Source: Yoonia sp. F2084L (GTDB lineage Bacteria; Pseudomonadota; Alphaproteobacteria; Rhodobacterales; Rhodobacteraceae). From it: a DNA stretch of 64,000 bases. The notes beneath the pieces are model-generated. The model was not told where the DNA came from. It ran no database searches and worked only from the letters and a program-made list of their open reading frames with translations. The stretch lies in assembly GCF_023015625.1 (NCBI RefSeq), contig NZ_JALKAH010000003.1:434001-498000 (forward strand), in the 5' to 3' direction. Both the position numbers and the translations under genes were made by a program. Positions 25,193-33,110 of this stretch are shown one piece after another (positions within the stretch are counted from its first letter, which is position 1; the number at the start of each line of letters is the position of its first letter).

Positions 25193-26314
25193 ATGGAAAA
25201 TGATTTAAAGCCCGCCACCATTGCAGCCCATGCCGCCGGCGCCGTTGATCCGCAAACAGGCGGCGTCGTACCGGCGCTACAGCCATCCACGACTTATCTG
25301 CGTGACGAAGACTATGCACTGATCCGGCCGGATAACATCTATTCACGCGCAGATTCGGACAATCTGCGCCAAGCCGAGGAGGTGTTGCGCGCGCTCGAAG
25401 GGGCCGAAGACACGCTGCTTTTCCCTTCAGGCATGGCGGCAATTGCGGCCGTGTTCAGGACGCTGCCCAATGGCGGCACGGCGATCGTGCAGTCAGGTAT
25501 TTATTGGGGAACGACGGCTTGGGTACGCGACTTTTGTGCGCGACGCGATGTGACATTGGTTGAGGTTGATGCAGATGATCTGCTCGCCACATGCCTGTCG
25601 CAAGAATCTGACATCGTCTTTGTTGAAACGCCTTCGAACCCGTGGCTGAAAACGGTCAATATCCGGGCGGTTGCTGACGCGAGCAATGCGACATTGGTGG
25701 TCGACGCCACTGCCGCGACGCCTATCCTGACCCGCGCGCTGGATCATGGGGCCGATATCGTGATGCATTCGGCGACCAAAGGGATCAACGGACATTCTGA
25801 CGTGCTGGCTGGTGTCCTTTCAACACGGGCAACAGATGCCGCCATTTGGGATATGATCCGCGCTGATCGCAAAATGGCCGGTGCAATCCTTGGCCCGTTC
25901 GAGGCATGGATGCTGACCCGTGCAATGCGCACGCTGCCCTTGCGGGTTGAACGGATGTCGCAAAATGCGCAAACGCTCGCGGAACACCTGATGGCGCATG
26001 CCGGGGTGTCGGATGTGTTTTACCCCGGTCTGCCGTCACACCCCGGTTTCGACATCGCGCAAAGGCAGATGCAGGGCGGTTTTGGCAGCTTGCTGTCCGT
26101 TTTGGTCAAAGGAGGTCGGGACGACGCGCTGCGGGTTGTGGGCAAGCTGAAACTTTTCCTGCGCGCCACGTCACTGGGCGGCGTCGAAAGTCTGGTAGAA
26201 CACCGGCACACGATTGAGCCGCACACCGGTATTCCTGAAAATCTGATCCGCGTCTCTGTCGGGATTGAGGATATCAGCGACCTGATCGCAGATTGGGATC
26301 AGGCGTTGGGTTAA
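25193..26314 (+). CDS. Cys/Met metabolism PLP enzyme (cystathionine lyase/synthase-like)
   Basis: This 373-aa transsulfuration-family enzyme has the PLP lysine in MHSATKGINGHSD, matching the SxTKxxxGHSD signature, and PSTTYLRD and FPSGMAA motifs upstream. The C-terminal part has FLRATSLGGVESLVEHR. Family members include cystathionine beta-lyase, gamma-lyase and gamma-synthase, and sequence alone does not settle which reaction this copy performs. It follows serB, consistent with a serine/cysteine/methionine theme, and its stop overlaps the rhodanese stop on the other strand by 4 bases. Confidence 0.9.
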   Translation: MENDLKPATIAAHAAGAVDPQTGGVVPALQPSTTYLRDEDYALIRPDNIYSRADSDNLRQAEEVLRALEGAEDTLLFPSGMAAIAAVFRTLPNGGTAIVQSGIYWGTTAWVRDFCARRDVTLVEVDADDLLATCLSQESDIVFVETPSNPWLKTVNIRAVADASNATLVVDATAATPILTRALDHGADIVMHSATKGINGHSDVLAGVLSTRATDAAIWDMIRADRKMAGAILGPFEAWMLTRAMRTLPLRVERMSQNAQTLAEHLMAHAGVSDVFYPGLPSHPGFDIAQRQMQGGFGSLLSVLVKGGRDDALRVVGKLKLFLRATSLGGVESLVEHRHTIEPHTGIPENLIRVSVGIEDISDLIADWDQALG

Positions 26315-26685
26315 TCCTCGGTCGGTCCGCCTGCTTCTTTCCAATCGCCGATGCCGCCAACATTGATGACGTTCTTGTAACCCATGTCTTTCAGCGTCTT
26401 TCCGGCGAGTGCGGCCTGACCGCCTGCACCACAAACCAAACAAAGCTCTGCATCTTTTTGGAAGATCGGATTGTGGAACTGCATGTCCGGGTCCGCCGCA
26501 AATTCAAGAAATCCGCGCGGGACGCGGTGTGCGCCAGCTATTGTGCCGGATTTTGCGATATCGCTGCTGTCGCGAACGTCAATAAACGTGGCATTTCCCT
26601 CGGTATGTTTTGCAATCGCCTGCTCGGCGGTGATGCGGACGACATTGGCGTTGGCTTCTTCAAGAAAGTGTTTGGCGGATTTCAT
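26311..26685 (-). CDS. Rhodanese-like domain protein
   Basis: This 124-aa single-domain rhodanese has TFIDVRDSSDIAKSGTIAGA at the front of the domain and the active loop LCLVCGAGGQAAL with the catalytic Cys at about 85. A single small domain of this type usually transfers sulfane sulfur or serves as a sulfur carrier. I chose the ATG at 26685, with GGGAGAGA upstream. It is convergent with the transsulfuration enzyme, giving a local sulfur-metabolism neighbourhood. Confidence 0.88.
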   Translation of the reverse strand: MKSAKHFLEEANANVVRITAEQAIAKHTEGNATFIDVRDSSDIAKSGTIAGAHRVPRGFLEFAADPDMQFHNPIFQKDAELCLVCGAGGQAALAGKTLKDMGYKNVINVGGIGDWKEAGGPTED

Positions 26686-26745
26686 CGTGTCTCTCCCTAT
26701 TCTATACATTGAATAGGTAAGATGCCGTGTTCAAATAGCCAGAGC

Positions 26746-26774
26746 AAAAAAAAGCCCGGACACAAGGTCCGGGC
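26746..26774 (-). terminator. Rho-independent terminator downstream of the response regulator
   Basis: On the minus strand GCCCGGAC, loop CTTGT and GTCCGGGC form an 8-bp GC-rich stem, followed directly by eight T residues. It ends the response-regulator transcript about 100 bases after the stop codon. Confidence 0.9.
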
Positions 26775-26874
26775 AAGTCCAACAGGGAGGTGGAGATATA
26801 ACCCGATCTCCGGCGGTATTCTTGGGAACCCGGTGACCCGACAGGGAGGGGCCTGATCACCGGGAGGAGTACTT
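26746..26874 (-). ncRNA. Structured 3' region with CUCCUCCC motifs (candidate 3'-UTR sRNA)
   Basis: Right after the response-regulator stop, the minus strand reads CTCCTCCC (26862-26869). Hairpin 1 pairs CCCGGTGA with TCACCGGG and its 20-nt loop contains CCCCTCCCTG. Hairpin 2 pairs GGAGAT with ATCTCC. A single-stranded ACCTCCCTG block follows, then the terminator hairpin and eight U residues. Three pyrimidine blocks able to pair with Shine-Dalgarno sequences, in exposed positions, resemble the CUCCUCCC sRNA family of Rhodobacterales. No reading frame is apparent. It may be a processed sRNA or a regulatory 3' UTR of the upstream gene. Confidence 0.55.
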
Positions 26875-27561
26875 CTACGCCACTAATCTATAGCCACCGG
26901 ATTCGGTCACAAGAAGGCGCGCATTTGACGGATCTGGTTCTATTTTTTGACGAAGACGGTAAATATGTGTCTCTAATGTGTGCGTCGTCACGCCCGCATT
27001 ATAGCCCCAAACCTCGTGCAAAAGCACATCACGGGCGACAACACCTTCGGTCGCGCGGTACAGGAATTTGAGGATATTCGTCTCTTTTTCCGTCAGGCGC
27101 ACCTTCTTTTCGTCCTCGGTAATCAGCAGCTTTTGGGCAGGTTTGAACGTATATGGTCCAAGCTGGAAAACAGCATCTTCGGACTGTTCATGGGTGCGCA
27201 ATTGGCTGCGCACACGGGCCAAAAGTACGGGGAATTTGAAGGGCTTACTGATATAATCATTGGCACCTGCATCAAGGCCATAGATCGTGTCAGCGTCGCT
27301 GTCCTGTGCGGTTAGCATGACGATGGGGCACTTCACGCCCTGCTTACGCATCACACGGCAAAGTTCGCGGCCATCGGTATCGGGCAGACCCACGTCAAGG
27401 ATCATCAGATCGTACAGACTTTCCTTGGCTTTGATCAGCGCGTTGGCACCATCGTCTGCCTCAAAGACGTCAAAGTCCTCGGTCATCAGCAATTGTTCAC
27501 CAAGTGCTTCGCGCAGGTCGTCGTCATCATCGACGAGTAGAATCTTCTTGAGTTGTCCCAT
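26875..27561 (-). CDS. OmpR-type response regulator (CenR-like)
   Basis: This 228-aa regulator has an N-terminal receiver domain (acidic pocket DDDDD at 11-15, phospho-acceptor Asp56 in LMILDVGLPD, Lys in YISKPFKFP). Its C-terminal winged helix has RLTEKETNILKFLYRA and ETHIYRLRQKIEP. Length, N-terminus and lack of an adjacent histidine kinase fit CenR, an essential envelope regulator in alphaproteobacteria; that identification is from family resemblance. GAAGGAGGATGTC gives a strong start. The transcript ends at a clear terminator after an unusual structured 3' region. Confidence 0.9.
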   Translation of the reverse strand: MGQLKKILLVDDDDDLREALGEQLLMTEDFDVFEADDGANALIKAKESLYDLMILDVGLPDTDGRELCRVMRKQGVKCPIVMLTAQDSDADTIYGLDAGANDYISKPFKFPVLLARVRSQLRTHEQSEDAVFQLGPYTFKPAQKLLITEDEKKVRLTEKETNILKFLYRATEGVVARDVLLHEVWGYNAGVTTHTLETHIYRLRQKIEPDPSNARLLVTESGGYRLVA

Positions 27562-27717
27562 GACATCCTCCTTCGTTGTGAAATTAGATTTGTGCTTTGT
27601 TTACGTTTCAAACAACCAATCCCTTCGCGGTTTCACACGGACGTGTGATTTAAAGTGCAAATGTTTCACTTTGCGGCACAAACCGCTATGAGATGAAACA
27701 AATGAGAGGTGTCGTGC

Positions 27718-28794
27718 ATGGGATTTGCCCCCGATATTACAGAACGACTGGCCCGCGCCCGCGCTGATCTGCGTATGGGCGTGCCTGTTGTGCTGGACGG
27801 TGGTGCGTTGGTGCTGGCGGCCGAGACGCTGGATGCAGCACGGTTGGCTGATTTACGCACGCTGGGCGGCGATGCGGTTTTGGCCGTGACGGGGCGGCGT
27901 GCAGAAACGCTTAAGGCGCGGGCCTATGATGGCGACATCGCGCGGATCGTCCTGCCGCCTGATGCCACCTTGAACTGGGTGCGGGCGGTTGCGGACCCCG
28001 CAGATGATCTGCGCGCGCCGATGAAGGGGCCGTTGCAAACAGCACGCGAGGGGTCTGCGGACCTGCATCGTGCGGCAATCGCGATGGTCAAGGCCGCGCG
28101 TTTGCTGCCCGCTGCGATGGTTTTGCATGTGGATGATGCGGCAAAGTTTGCCATCGCGCATAATCTGACGCTTGTTCCCGCAGATGCGGCCCTCGATACC
28201 GGGCTTAGCCCGCTAAGCCCGATTATTTCCGCGCGCCTTCCATTGGATGTGTCTGAGGCCGGGCGTCTACATATCTTCCGCCCCGATGATGGCGCGGAAG
28301 AGCATTATGCCGTTGAAATCGGCCAGCCAGACCGCAGTGTGCCTGTACTATCACGTCTGCATTCGGCCTGTTTCACCGGGGACCTGCTTGGGTCACTCAA
28401 ATGCGATTGCGGCCCGCAACTACGCGGCGCATTGGCGCAAATGGGAAGCGAAGGGGCAGGGGTGCTGCTTTACCTCAACCAAGAAGGGCGTGGTATCGGG
28501 CTTGCCAACAAAATGCGCGCCTATTCCTTGCAGGATCAGGGGTTTGACACGGTGGAGGCCAATCACCGGCTTGGGTTCGAGGATGACGAGCGGGACTTTC
28601 GGATTGGTGCAGAAATCCTCAAGCGGATGGGTTTCTCATCCGTCAGGTTGCTGACCAACAACCCCGCTAAGATCGCCCGAATGCAGGCCTGCGGAATCAA
28701 CGTCACTGAACGCGTGCCGCTGAAAGTGGGCGAGAACGCGCATAACCACGCGTATTTGGCAACGAAGGCCGCAAAATCAGGGCATTTGCTTTAG
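27718..28794 (+). CDS. ribA: GTP cyclohydrolase II
   Basis: This 358-aa enzyme opens riboflavin synthesis by converting GTP to the diaminopyrimidine product. The Zn-binding pattern C-x10-C-x-C is visible as CFTGDLLGSLKCDC, followed by LNQEGRGIGLANK and LGFEDDERDF. The first 150 residues resemble a degenerate partner domain without clear catalytic motifs, so I would not claim DHBP synthase activity. I chose the ATG at 27718, 8 bases after GAGAGG; an in-frame GTG at 27709 is less likely. I find no FMN riboswitch-like conserved blocks in the 156 bases between it and the divergent regulator. Confidence 0.92.
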   Translation: MGFAPDITERLARARADLRMGVPVVLDGGALVLAAETLDAARLADLRTLGGDAVLAVTGRRAETLKARAYDGDIARIVLPPDATLNWVRAVADPADDLRAPMKGPLQTAREGSADLHRAAIAMVKAARLLPAAMVLHVDDAAKFAIAHNLTLVPADAALDTGLSPLSPIISARLPLDVSEAGRLHIFRPDDGAEEHYAVEIGQPDRSVPVLSRLHSACFTGDLLGSLKCDCGPQLRGALAQMGSEGAGVLLYLNQEGRGIGLANKMRAYSLQDQGFDTVEANHRLGFEDDERDFRIGAEILKRMGFSSVRLLTNNPAKIARMQACGINVTERVPLKVGENAHNHAYLATKAAKSGHLL

Positions 28795-28940
28795 GGTCAG
28801 ATTTGCGTCAGGTGACCAAGAAAAGGATGTTTGGCCTGCACCAGATCACCGCTGTTTCATCCGGCTTGCAGAGTTCATAACCCCTTGTAATTTCACAAGT
28901 GATTCGCCATTTCGGCATAAACTATGGTTTATCTGGGCCT

Positions 28941-29435
28941 ATGAAACACACTGATCTTGTCGTCACCCCAACCCACTTACGGTTCATGGGAAGACGTTTT
29001 CCATGCACCATTGGCAGGGGCGGTTTGACCTCCCGCAAGGCCGAAGGGGACGGGGCAACACCACGCGGAATACACCGCCTTGTGGGGATGCTTTACCGCC
29101 CCGATCGCATGGCAAAACCTGCCGATTGGGCCCTTCCAATAGGTCCGTTTGACTTGTGGTCTGATGACATCAAGGACCCCGATTACAACATGATGGTAAG
29201 TGCCCCACACCCTTATAAACATGAGCGTTTGCGCCGGTCGGATCCGATGTATGATCTGGTCATTCTGACCGACTGGAACTGGCCCTACGCGGTCAAGGGG
29301 CGGGGGTCGGCAATTTTCATTCATGCATGGCGTGGGCCGGGCCGTCCGACCGCTGGATGCGTGGCGTTTCGGGCGGATCATTTGCGCTGGATCGCGGCAC
29401 GCATCCGGCACGAAACACGACTTGTTATCGCATAA
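28941..29435 (+). CDS. L,D-transpeptidase (YkuD) family protein
   Basis: This 164-aa protein has the YkuD active site FIHAWRGPGRPTAGCVAF, with the catalytic Cys and conserved His. It has the short form without an obvious cleavable signal peptide from the ATG at 28941 (MKHTDLVVTPTHLR). An upstream in-frame ATG at 28899 lacks a ribosome-binding site and adds no signal sequence. L,D-transpeptidases cross-link peptidoglycan or attach proteins to it, but where this compact type acts is unclear. RppH follows 48 bases later. Confidence 0.87.
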   Translation: MKHTDLVVTPTHLRFMGRRFPCTIGRGGLTSRKAEGDGATPRGIHRLVGMLYRPDRMAKPADWALPIGPFDLWSDDIKDPDYNMMVSAPHPYKHERLRRSDPMYDLVILTDWNWPYAVKGRGSAIFIHAWRGPGRPTAGCVAFRADHLRWIAARIRHETRLVIA

Positions 29436-29483
29436 CCTCTGGCCTCGCGCGTAGTCTTAGTCCACATCCAAAAAAGAGACCCA

Positions 29484-29990
29484 ATGATGAAGCACCAAGG
29501 CCCTTTTATGACCCCCGAAGAGATTGCCGAACTGCCGTACCGTCCTTGTGTCGGCGTGATGATGGTGAACCCACGGGGCCACGTCTTTGTAGCGCAGCGC
29601 AAGGACCGCGATACCGATGCATGGCAAATGCCGCAGGGTGGCGTCGATCGAGGCGAAAGTACCCGCGACGCTGCACTGCGCGAACTGGAAGAAGAAACCA
29701 GCGTCACCCCCAACCTTGTGACCATCGAAGCAGAGAGCGCGGGATTGATCCGGTATGATCTTCCGCATGAACTTGTACCCAATATCTGGAAAGGCCGTTA
29801 TCGCGGACAAGAGCAAAAATGGTATCTGATGCGTTATCATGGGCTGGACAGCGAGATTAATCTTGAGACGCAAACGCCCGAATTCACCGCCTGGCAATGG
29901 ATGGCCCCAGCGCAAATGGTTGAAAGTATCGTGCCTTTCAAACGCGCGGTCTACGAGCAGGTTTTGGCTGAATTCGCGACTGAACTCTGA
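29484..29990 (+). CDS. rppH: RNA pyrophosphohydrolase
   Basis: This 168-aa Nudix hydrolase removes pyrophosphate from 5' ends of RNA and starts decay. The Nudix box [20 protein letters not shown] is complete, [20 protein letters not shown] is the usual front, and WQMPQGG precedes the box. Two ATGs (29484, 29487) follow an AAAAAAGAGA stretch; either gives the same protein to one residue. The gene stands alone between the transpeptidase and a small exported protein. Confidence 0.94.
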   Translation: MMKHQGPFMTPEEIAELPYRPCVGVMMVNPRGHVFVAQRKDRDTDAWQMPQGGVDRGESTRDAALRELEEETSVTPNLVTIEAESAGLIRYDLPHELVPNIWKGRYRGQEQKWYLMRYHGLDSEINLETQTPEFTAWQWMAPAQMVESIVPFKRAVYEQVLAEFATEL

Positions 29991-30064
29991 TTTACTGCGT
30001 GTAAGGTCCAAGGATCGCACACTGTGATACGTCATATCCTGGAACCGATAACAGGAGTAGCCCG

Positions 30065-30547
30065 ATGAAATCTCTGTTGCTTGCCGCAGCCCTCGCTACC
30101 GTCAGCGCACAGGCCCAAGCGCTTAGCTGCATGCGGCCTGACCCGATCAGAACGTTTCAGCAGGTCGCCGCGGCGCCCGAAAGCTACTATGTTCTTTACG
30201 GGCAATTGCGTTTTGATGAAGCCGACCTGCCCGTGCGCGATCTATCCCAGCAATTACGCAACCCAGAGCCGATCACGGCACGGTTTGAGGGCAAGGGCCT
30301 GACCCGCCAGGGGTTCACCAGCGACTACCAAAGTGATGTCATGCTTCAGATCGACTGCGCCAGCATCTGGTGTGGTGGCGCGCGTAGCGGCGTCGATGCT
30401 GTTTATTTTGTCCGCGTGACCGAACCGCTGGTGACGATGTATGCCACCCCCTGCGGCGACATGATCTTTGAAGAGCCAAGCCAAGCTACCCTCGACATGC
30501 TGACAACCTGCATGCAAGGCGGCGATTGTTCACCGCAGCCGTTCTAA
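30065..30547 (+). CDS. Exported hypothetical protein with six cysteines
   Basis: This 160-aa protein has a clean signal peptide (MKSLLLAAALATVSAQAQA). The mature part has Cys residues near positions 22, 118, 123, 149, 169-equivalent and in the C-terminal CMQGGDCSPQPF, suggesting periplasmic disulfides. AGGAG precedes the ATG by 8 bases. No domain is recognised. Its last 18 bases overlap the end of the transglycosylase gene on the other strand. Confidence 0.78.
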   Translation: MKSLLLAAALATVSAQAQALSCMRPDPIRTFQQVAAAPESYYVLYGQLRFDEADLPVRDLSQQLRNPEPITARFEGKGLTRQGFTSDYQSDVMLQIDCASIWCGGARSGVDAVYFVRVTEPLVTMYATPCGDMIFEEPSQATLDMLTTCMQGGDCSPQPF

Positions 30548-31717
30548 AAGTGCCATTGACGGGTGCCCATCGGGGGGCAAGCCAACGCTGCGCTGATACG
30601 CTTGGATCGCTGCCCGTGAGTTCGGGCCGATCCGCCCATCGACACCTTGCGTTGAATACCCTGCATTGGTCAGCCGCTGCTGCAACTCGCGCCGTTCCGC
30701 GCGCCGCAATCTGCGTTCATCCGCCGGGAAAGCTGTCTGCAAGGGACCTGCGCCACGAATACGGTCTGAAAGGTGCCCAACGCCGATAATATAGGCCTCT
30801 GCGTTGTTGTAGCGGCTGATCACATCGTAATTGCGGAATAGCAAAAACGCGGGCCCGCCCGCACCTGTGGGCGTGCTGAGTGTCGCATCACCATAGTCCG
30901 GCACCGGTTGCCCATCGACACCAACAACGCCAAAGCGCGCCCAATCGCTGGGGCGGCGCGTCACGGTGCGCCCGGTTTGATTGTAATCAAAGTTTGCGGC
31001 CAATCGGACCTCGACCCCCCAAGGTTGCCCTTTGGTCCAACGGAAACGACGCAGGTAGGCCGCGGTTGAGGCCAGCGCATCACTGGGATCGTCGGCCCAG
31101 ATATCGCGCCGCCCGTCACCTGTGAAATCGACGGCATAGGCCTCATACGATGTGGGCATGAACTGCGTATGGCCCATCGCCCCAGCCCATGATCCGGTCA
31201 TATTGCGCGGGGCCACATCGCCGTTTTGCAAAATCTTGAGGGCGGCAATCAGTTGGCTTTCAAAAAAAGCACCACGCCGCCCGTTGTAGGCCAATGTGGC
31301 AAGCGTAGAGATCAACGGCGTATCACCGCGCCGCTGCCCATAGTTGCTTTCCATCCCCCACACAGCCACGACGACATGGGGTTCCACATCAAACCGCGCC
31401 TCAATCTGCGATAGCAGGGTCGCATAGCGGCGCACCTGCTCGCGGCCATTGGCAACCCGCGTGTCAGACACAGCCGAGGCCATGTAATCGGCCAGCGGGC
31501 GTACAAATTCAGCCTGATTGTTGTCACGCTCAATACTGTCGGGCAGATAGCGGATATCAGCGAAAGCGGCGTCAAATGTGCGGTCTGAAATCCCCGCAGC
31601 GCGGGCGCGCCCGCGAAACTGTGCGATCCAGTTTTGAAATCCGGCACCCTGGGCCCAAGGTACTGTCGGTATGGCCAGCGCTGAAACGGTCGTTGCGATA
31701 AACTGCCTGCGGTGCAT
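30530..31717 (-). CDS. Lytic murein transglycosylase (MltB type)
   Basis: This 395-aa enzyme cleaves peptidoglycan glycan strands to 1,6-anhydro ends. A signal peptide (MHRRQFIATTVSALAIPTVP, with an RRQF Tat-like feature) is followed by the MltB/SLT catalytic domain with VAVWGMESNYGQ (catalytic Glu123) and GHTQFMPTSY. A peptidoglycan-binding domain ends the protein (about 325-395, LQQRLTNAGYSTQGVDGRIG). AAGGAGG precedes the ATG. It is convergent with the exported hypothetical protein. Confidence 0.92.
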   Translation of the reverse strand: MHRRQFIATTVSALAIPTVPWAQGAGFQNWIAQFRGRARAAGISDRTFDAAFADIRYLPDSIERDNNQAEFVRPLADYMASAVSDTRVANGREQVRRYATLLSQIEARFDVEPHVVVAVWGMESNYGQRRGDTPLISTLATLAYNGRRGAFFESQLIAALKILQNGDVAPRNMTGSWAGAMGHTQFMPTSYEAYAVDFTGDGRRDIWADDPSDALASTAAYLRRFRWTKGQPWGVEVRLAANFDYNQTGRTVTRRPSDWARFGVVGVDGQPVPDYGDATLSTPTGAGGPAFLLFRNYDVISRYNNAEAYIIGVGHLSDRIRGAGPLQTAFPADERRLRRAERRELQQRLTNAGYSTQGVDGRIGPNSRAAIQAYQRSVGLPPDGHPSMALLERLR

Positions 31718-31836
31718 GTCTGCCTCCTTATTTTGATCTTAACCTAGAGCAATCTCACAGAAGCCAAAATCAACTCTTGTTCACGGCGCGGCTTTTTGCC
31801 GGTAGTGTGGGGATGAAGAACAAAGGTGACAGCGCG

Positions 31837-32244
31837 ATGACCTACCCTTTTGCCAGCGACAAGGTGGCGGATGTCTTTGCGGGCTTTCCAACCGCCGAGC
31901 GGGACATGGCCCTTGCTTTGCGCGATCTGATCTATGAAGTCGCCGCAGCCACGCCAGAAGTAGGGCAGATCGAGGAAACCCTGAAGTGGGGCCAGCCCGC
32001 TTATCTGACGCCCCAGACCAAATCAGGCTCAACCCTGCGGATCGGACTGGCAAAGGGGGGTGGCACGGCGATTTTTGCCCATTGCAGTACCGATATCGTC
32101 AGCACCTATGCGGCGACTTTTCCGGGCATGGACCGGGTTGAGGGCAACCGCGCGGTGATCTTTGCCAAGGCAGAAGACATCACACCAGAGCGGCTGCGGC
32201 TGCTGATCCGGCATGGGCTGACGTATCATTTATCTGAAGGCTAA
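31837..32244 (+). CDS. DUF1801 domain-containing protein
   Basis: This 135-aa protein has the DUF1801 fold: FPTAERDMALALRDLIYE, then EETLKWGQPAYLTPQT, GTAIFAHCSTD and a C-terminal helix with LRLLIRHGLTYHL. I chose the ATG at 31837, with AAAGGTGA upstream; the frame is open 60 bases further without a site. Members are small cytosolic proteins of unknown activity. It lies between the transglycosylase and the AT-richer DUF6000 gene. Confidence 0.86.
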   Translation: MTYPFASDKVADVFAGFPTAERDMALALRDLIYEVAAATPEVGQIEETLKWGQPAYLTPQTKSGSTLRIGLAKGGGTAIFAHCSTDIVSTYAATFPGMDRVEGNRAVIFAKAEDITPERLRLLIRHGLTYHLSEG

Positions 32245-32325
32245 GCGGGACGAAGGGTGAATTCGCTGCAGTTGCGCCAATGGCTGCTTCCCGAAGAGCG
32301 TCAGAAACTCTCATTTTGGGGAAGG

Positions 32326-32991
32326 CTACAAACCGACTGCCTCTCGAATGGTGGCGATACTTCCCATCTGCTGCCTGAAATAGATGATTACGTCTTCTGC
32401 CGCACTCCTGTGCGGTCGGTGTTGCCTCCAAACGTCATACGCAGGTCTTACTTCAGAGAGGACGTCACTTCCAAATATAGGATCCAAGTAGGCCACTGCT
32501 CCAAGTGCGGACCCTTGGTCGAAATCCAGATCGGTGCGCTGCAAGTAATAGTCCAGGTACTGAATTAAATATCTTTGTGCTGATACGCTTTCAAATGATG
32601 CCAGAGCCAAGCAGTATCCTTGTCCAGCGTAACAAACTTCGCTTTTCAGCAAGTGCGTTCCGATAATGGTTTCAACATCTTGATTTTTCGAGATGGCGGA
32701 AAAAATGGCACCAACCTTCCTTGGGCGCCAGTTAAACTCCCCCAGCATTTTCAGCAGAATATCATGCGATAATTGTGGATATAGGTTCTTGTATGTTGCG
32801 AGTGTCTCGTCATTGATGCGCAAACCAGCCATATAGAGTGGAACTACCCATTTCTCGATTAGCGCTAAGTCGCACTCGGTATCATTTCTATAGGTAGTCA
32901 TGCTTTCGAAGGGGCTCTGATGCCTGACTGTCGCACCTGCTAAGTGTAACTCTACTTGCTTTTTCAATGCATCGTCCAAGCTAGCCTCCAA
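32326..32991 (-). CDS. DUF6000 family protein in an AT-richer patch
   Basis: This 221-aa helical protein has features of DUF6000: IEKWVVPLYMAGL near the start, FNWRPRKVGAIFSAI, HLLKSEVCYAGQGYCLALA and YLIQYLDYYLQRTDLDFDQG. The gene is visibly less GC-rich than both neighbours and uses many A/T-ending codons, suggesting transfer. It lies between DUF1801 and rnr, and a structured noncoding stretch separates it from rnr. Function is unknown. Confidence 0.8.
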   Translation of the reverse strand: MEASLDDALKKQVELHLAGATVRHQSPFESMTTYRNDTECDLALIEKWVVPLYMAGLRINDETLATYKNLYPQLSHDILLKMLGEFNWRPRKVGAIFSAISKNQDVETIIGTHLLKSEVCYAGQGYCLALASFESVSAQRYLIQYLDYYLQRTDLDFDQGSALGAVAYLDPIFGSDVLSEVRPAYDVWRQHRPHRSAAEDVIIYFRQQMGSIATIREAVGL

Positions 32992-33008
32992 TTTTGCAAA
33001 CTAAGCGA

Positions 33009-33052
33009 AGGCTTTCCAAAGTTGCCCCTTTGGGTCAACCTTCTTGAAAGCC
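33009..33052. repeat. Nested inverted repeats in the DUF6000-rnr gap
   Basis: The inner repeat CCAAAG/CTTTGG (33016-33021 and 33028-33033) surrounds TTGCCC, and the outer GGCTTTC/GAAAGCC surrounds it, giving a nested structure. It resembles intergenic remnants I have seen in other Roseobacter genomes, but without a search this is recollection. The remaining 119-base gap (32992-33110) contains no other recognisable feature. Confidence 0.45.
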
Positions 33053-33110
33053 GACGTTAGTGCACAGCGCAGCATTTGTCTAAATGGGCTCAAACCGGTC
33101 ATTTGGCGCC

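Noticed and set aside
27562-27717. Possible FMN riboswitch ahead of ribA
   Set aside because: None of the conserved FMN-aptamer blocks is visible in this 156-base stretch.
28824-28880. 17-codon ORF ahead of the L,D-transpeptidase
   Set aside because: Its purine-rich site directly abuts the ATG without spacing and it is not coupled to the next gene.
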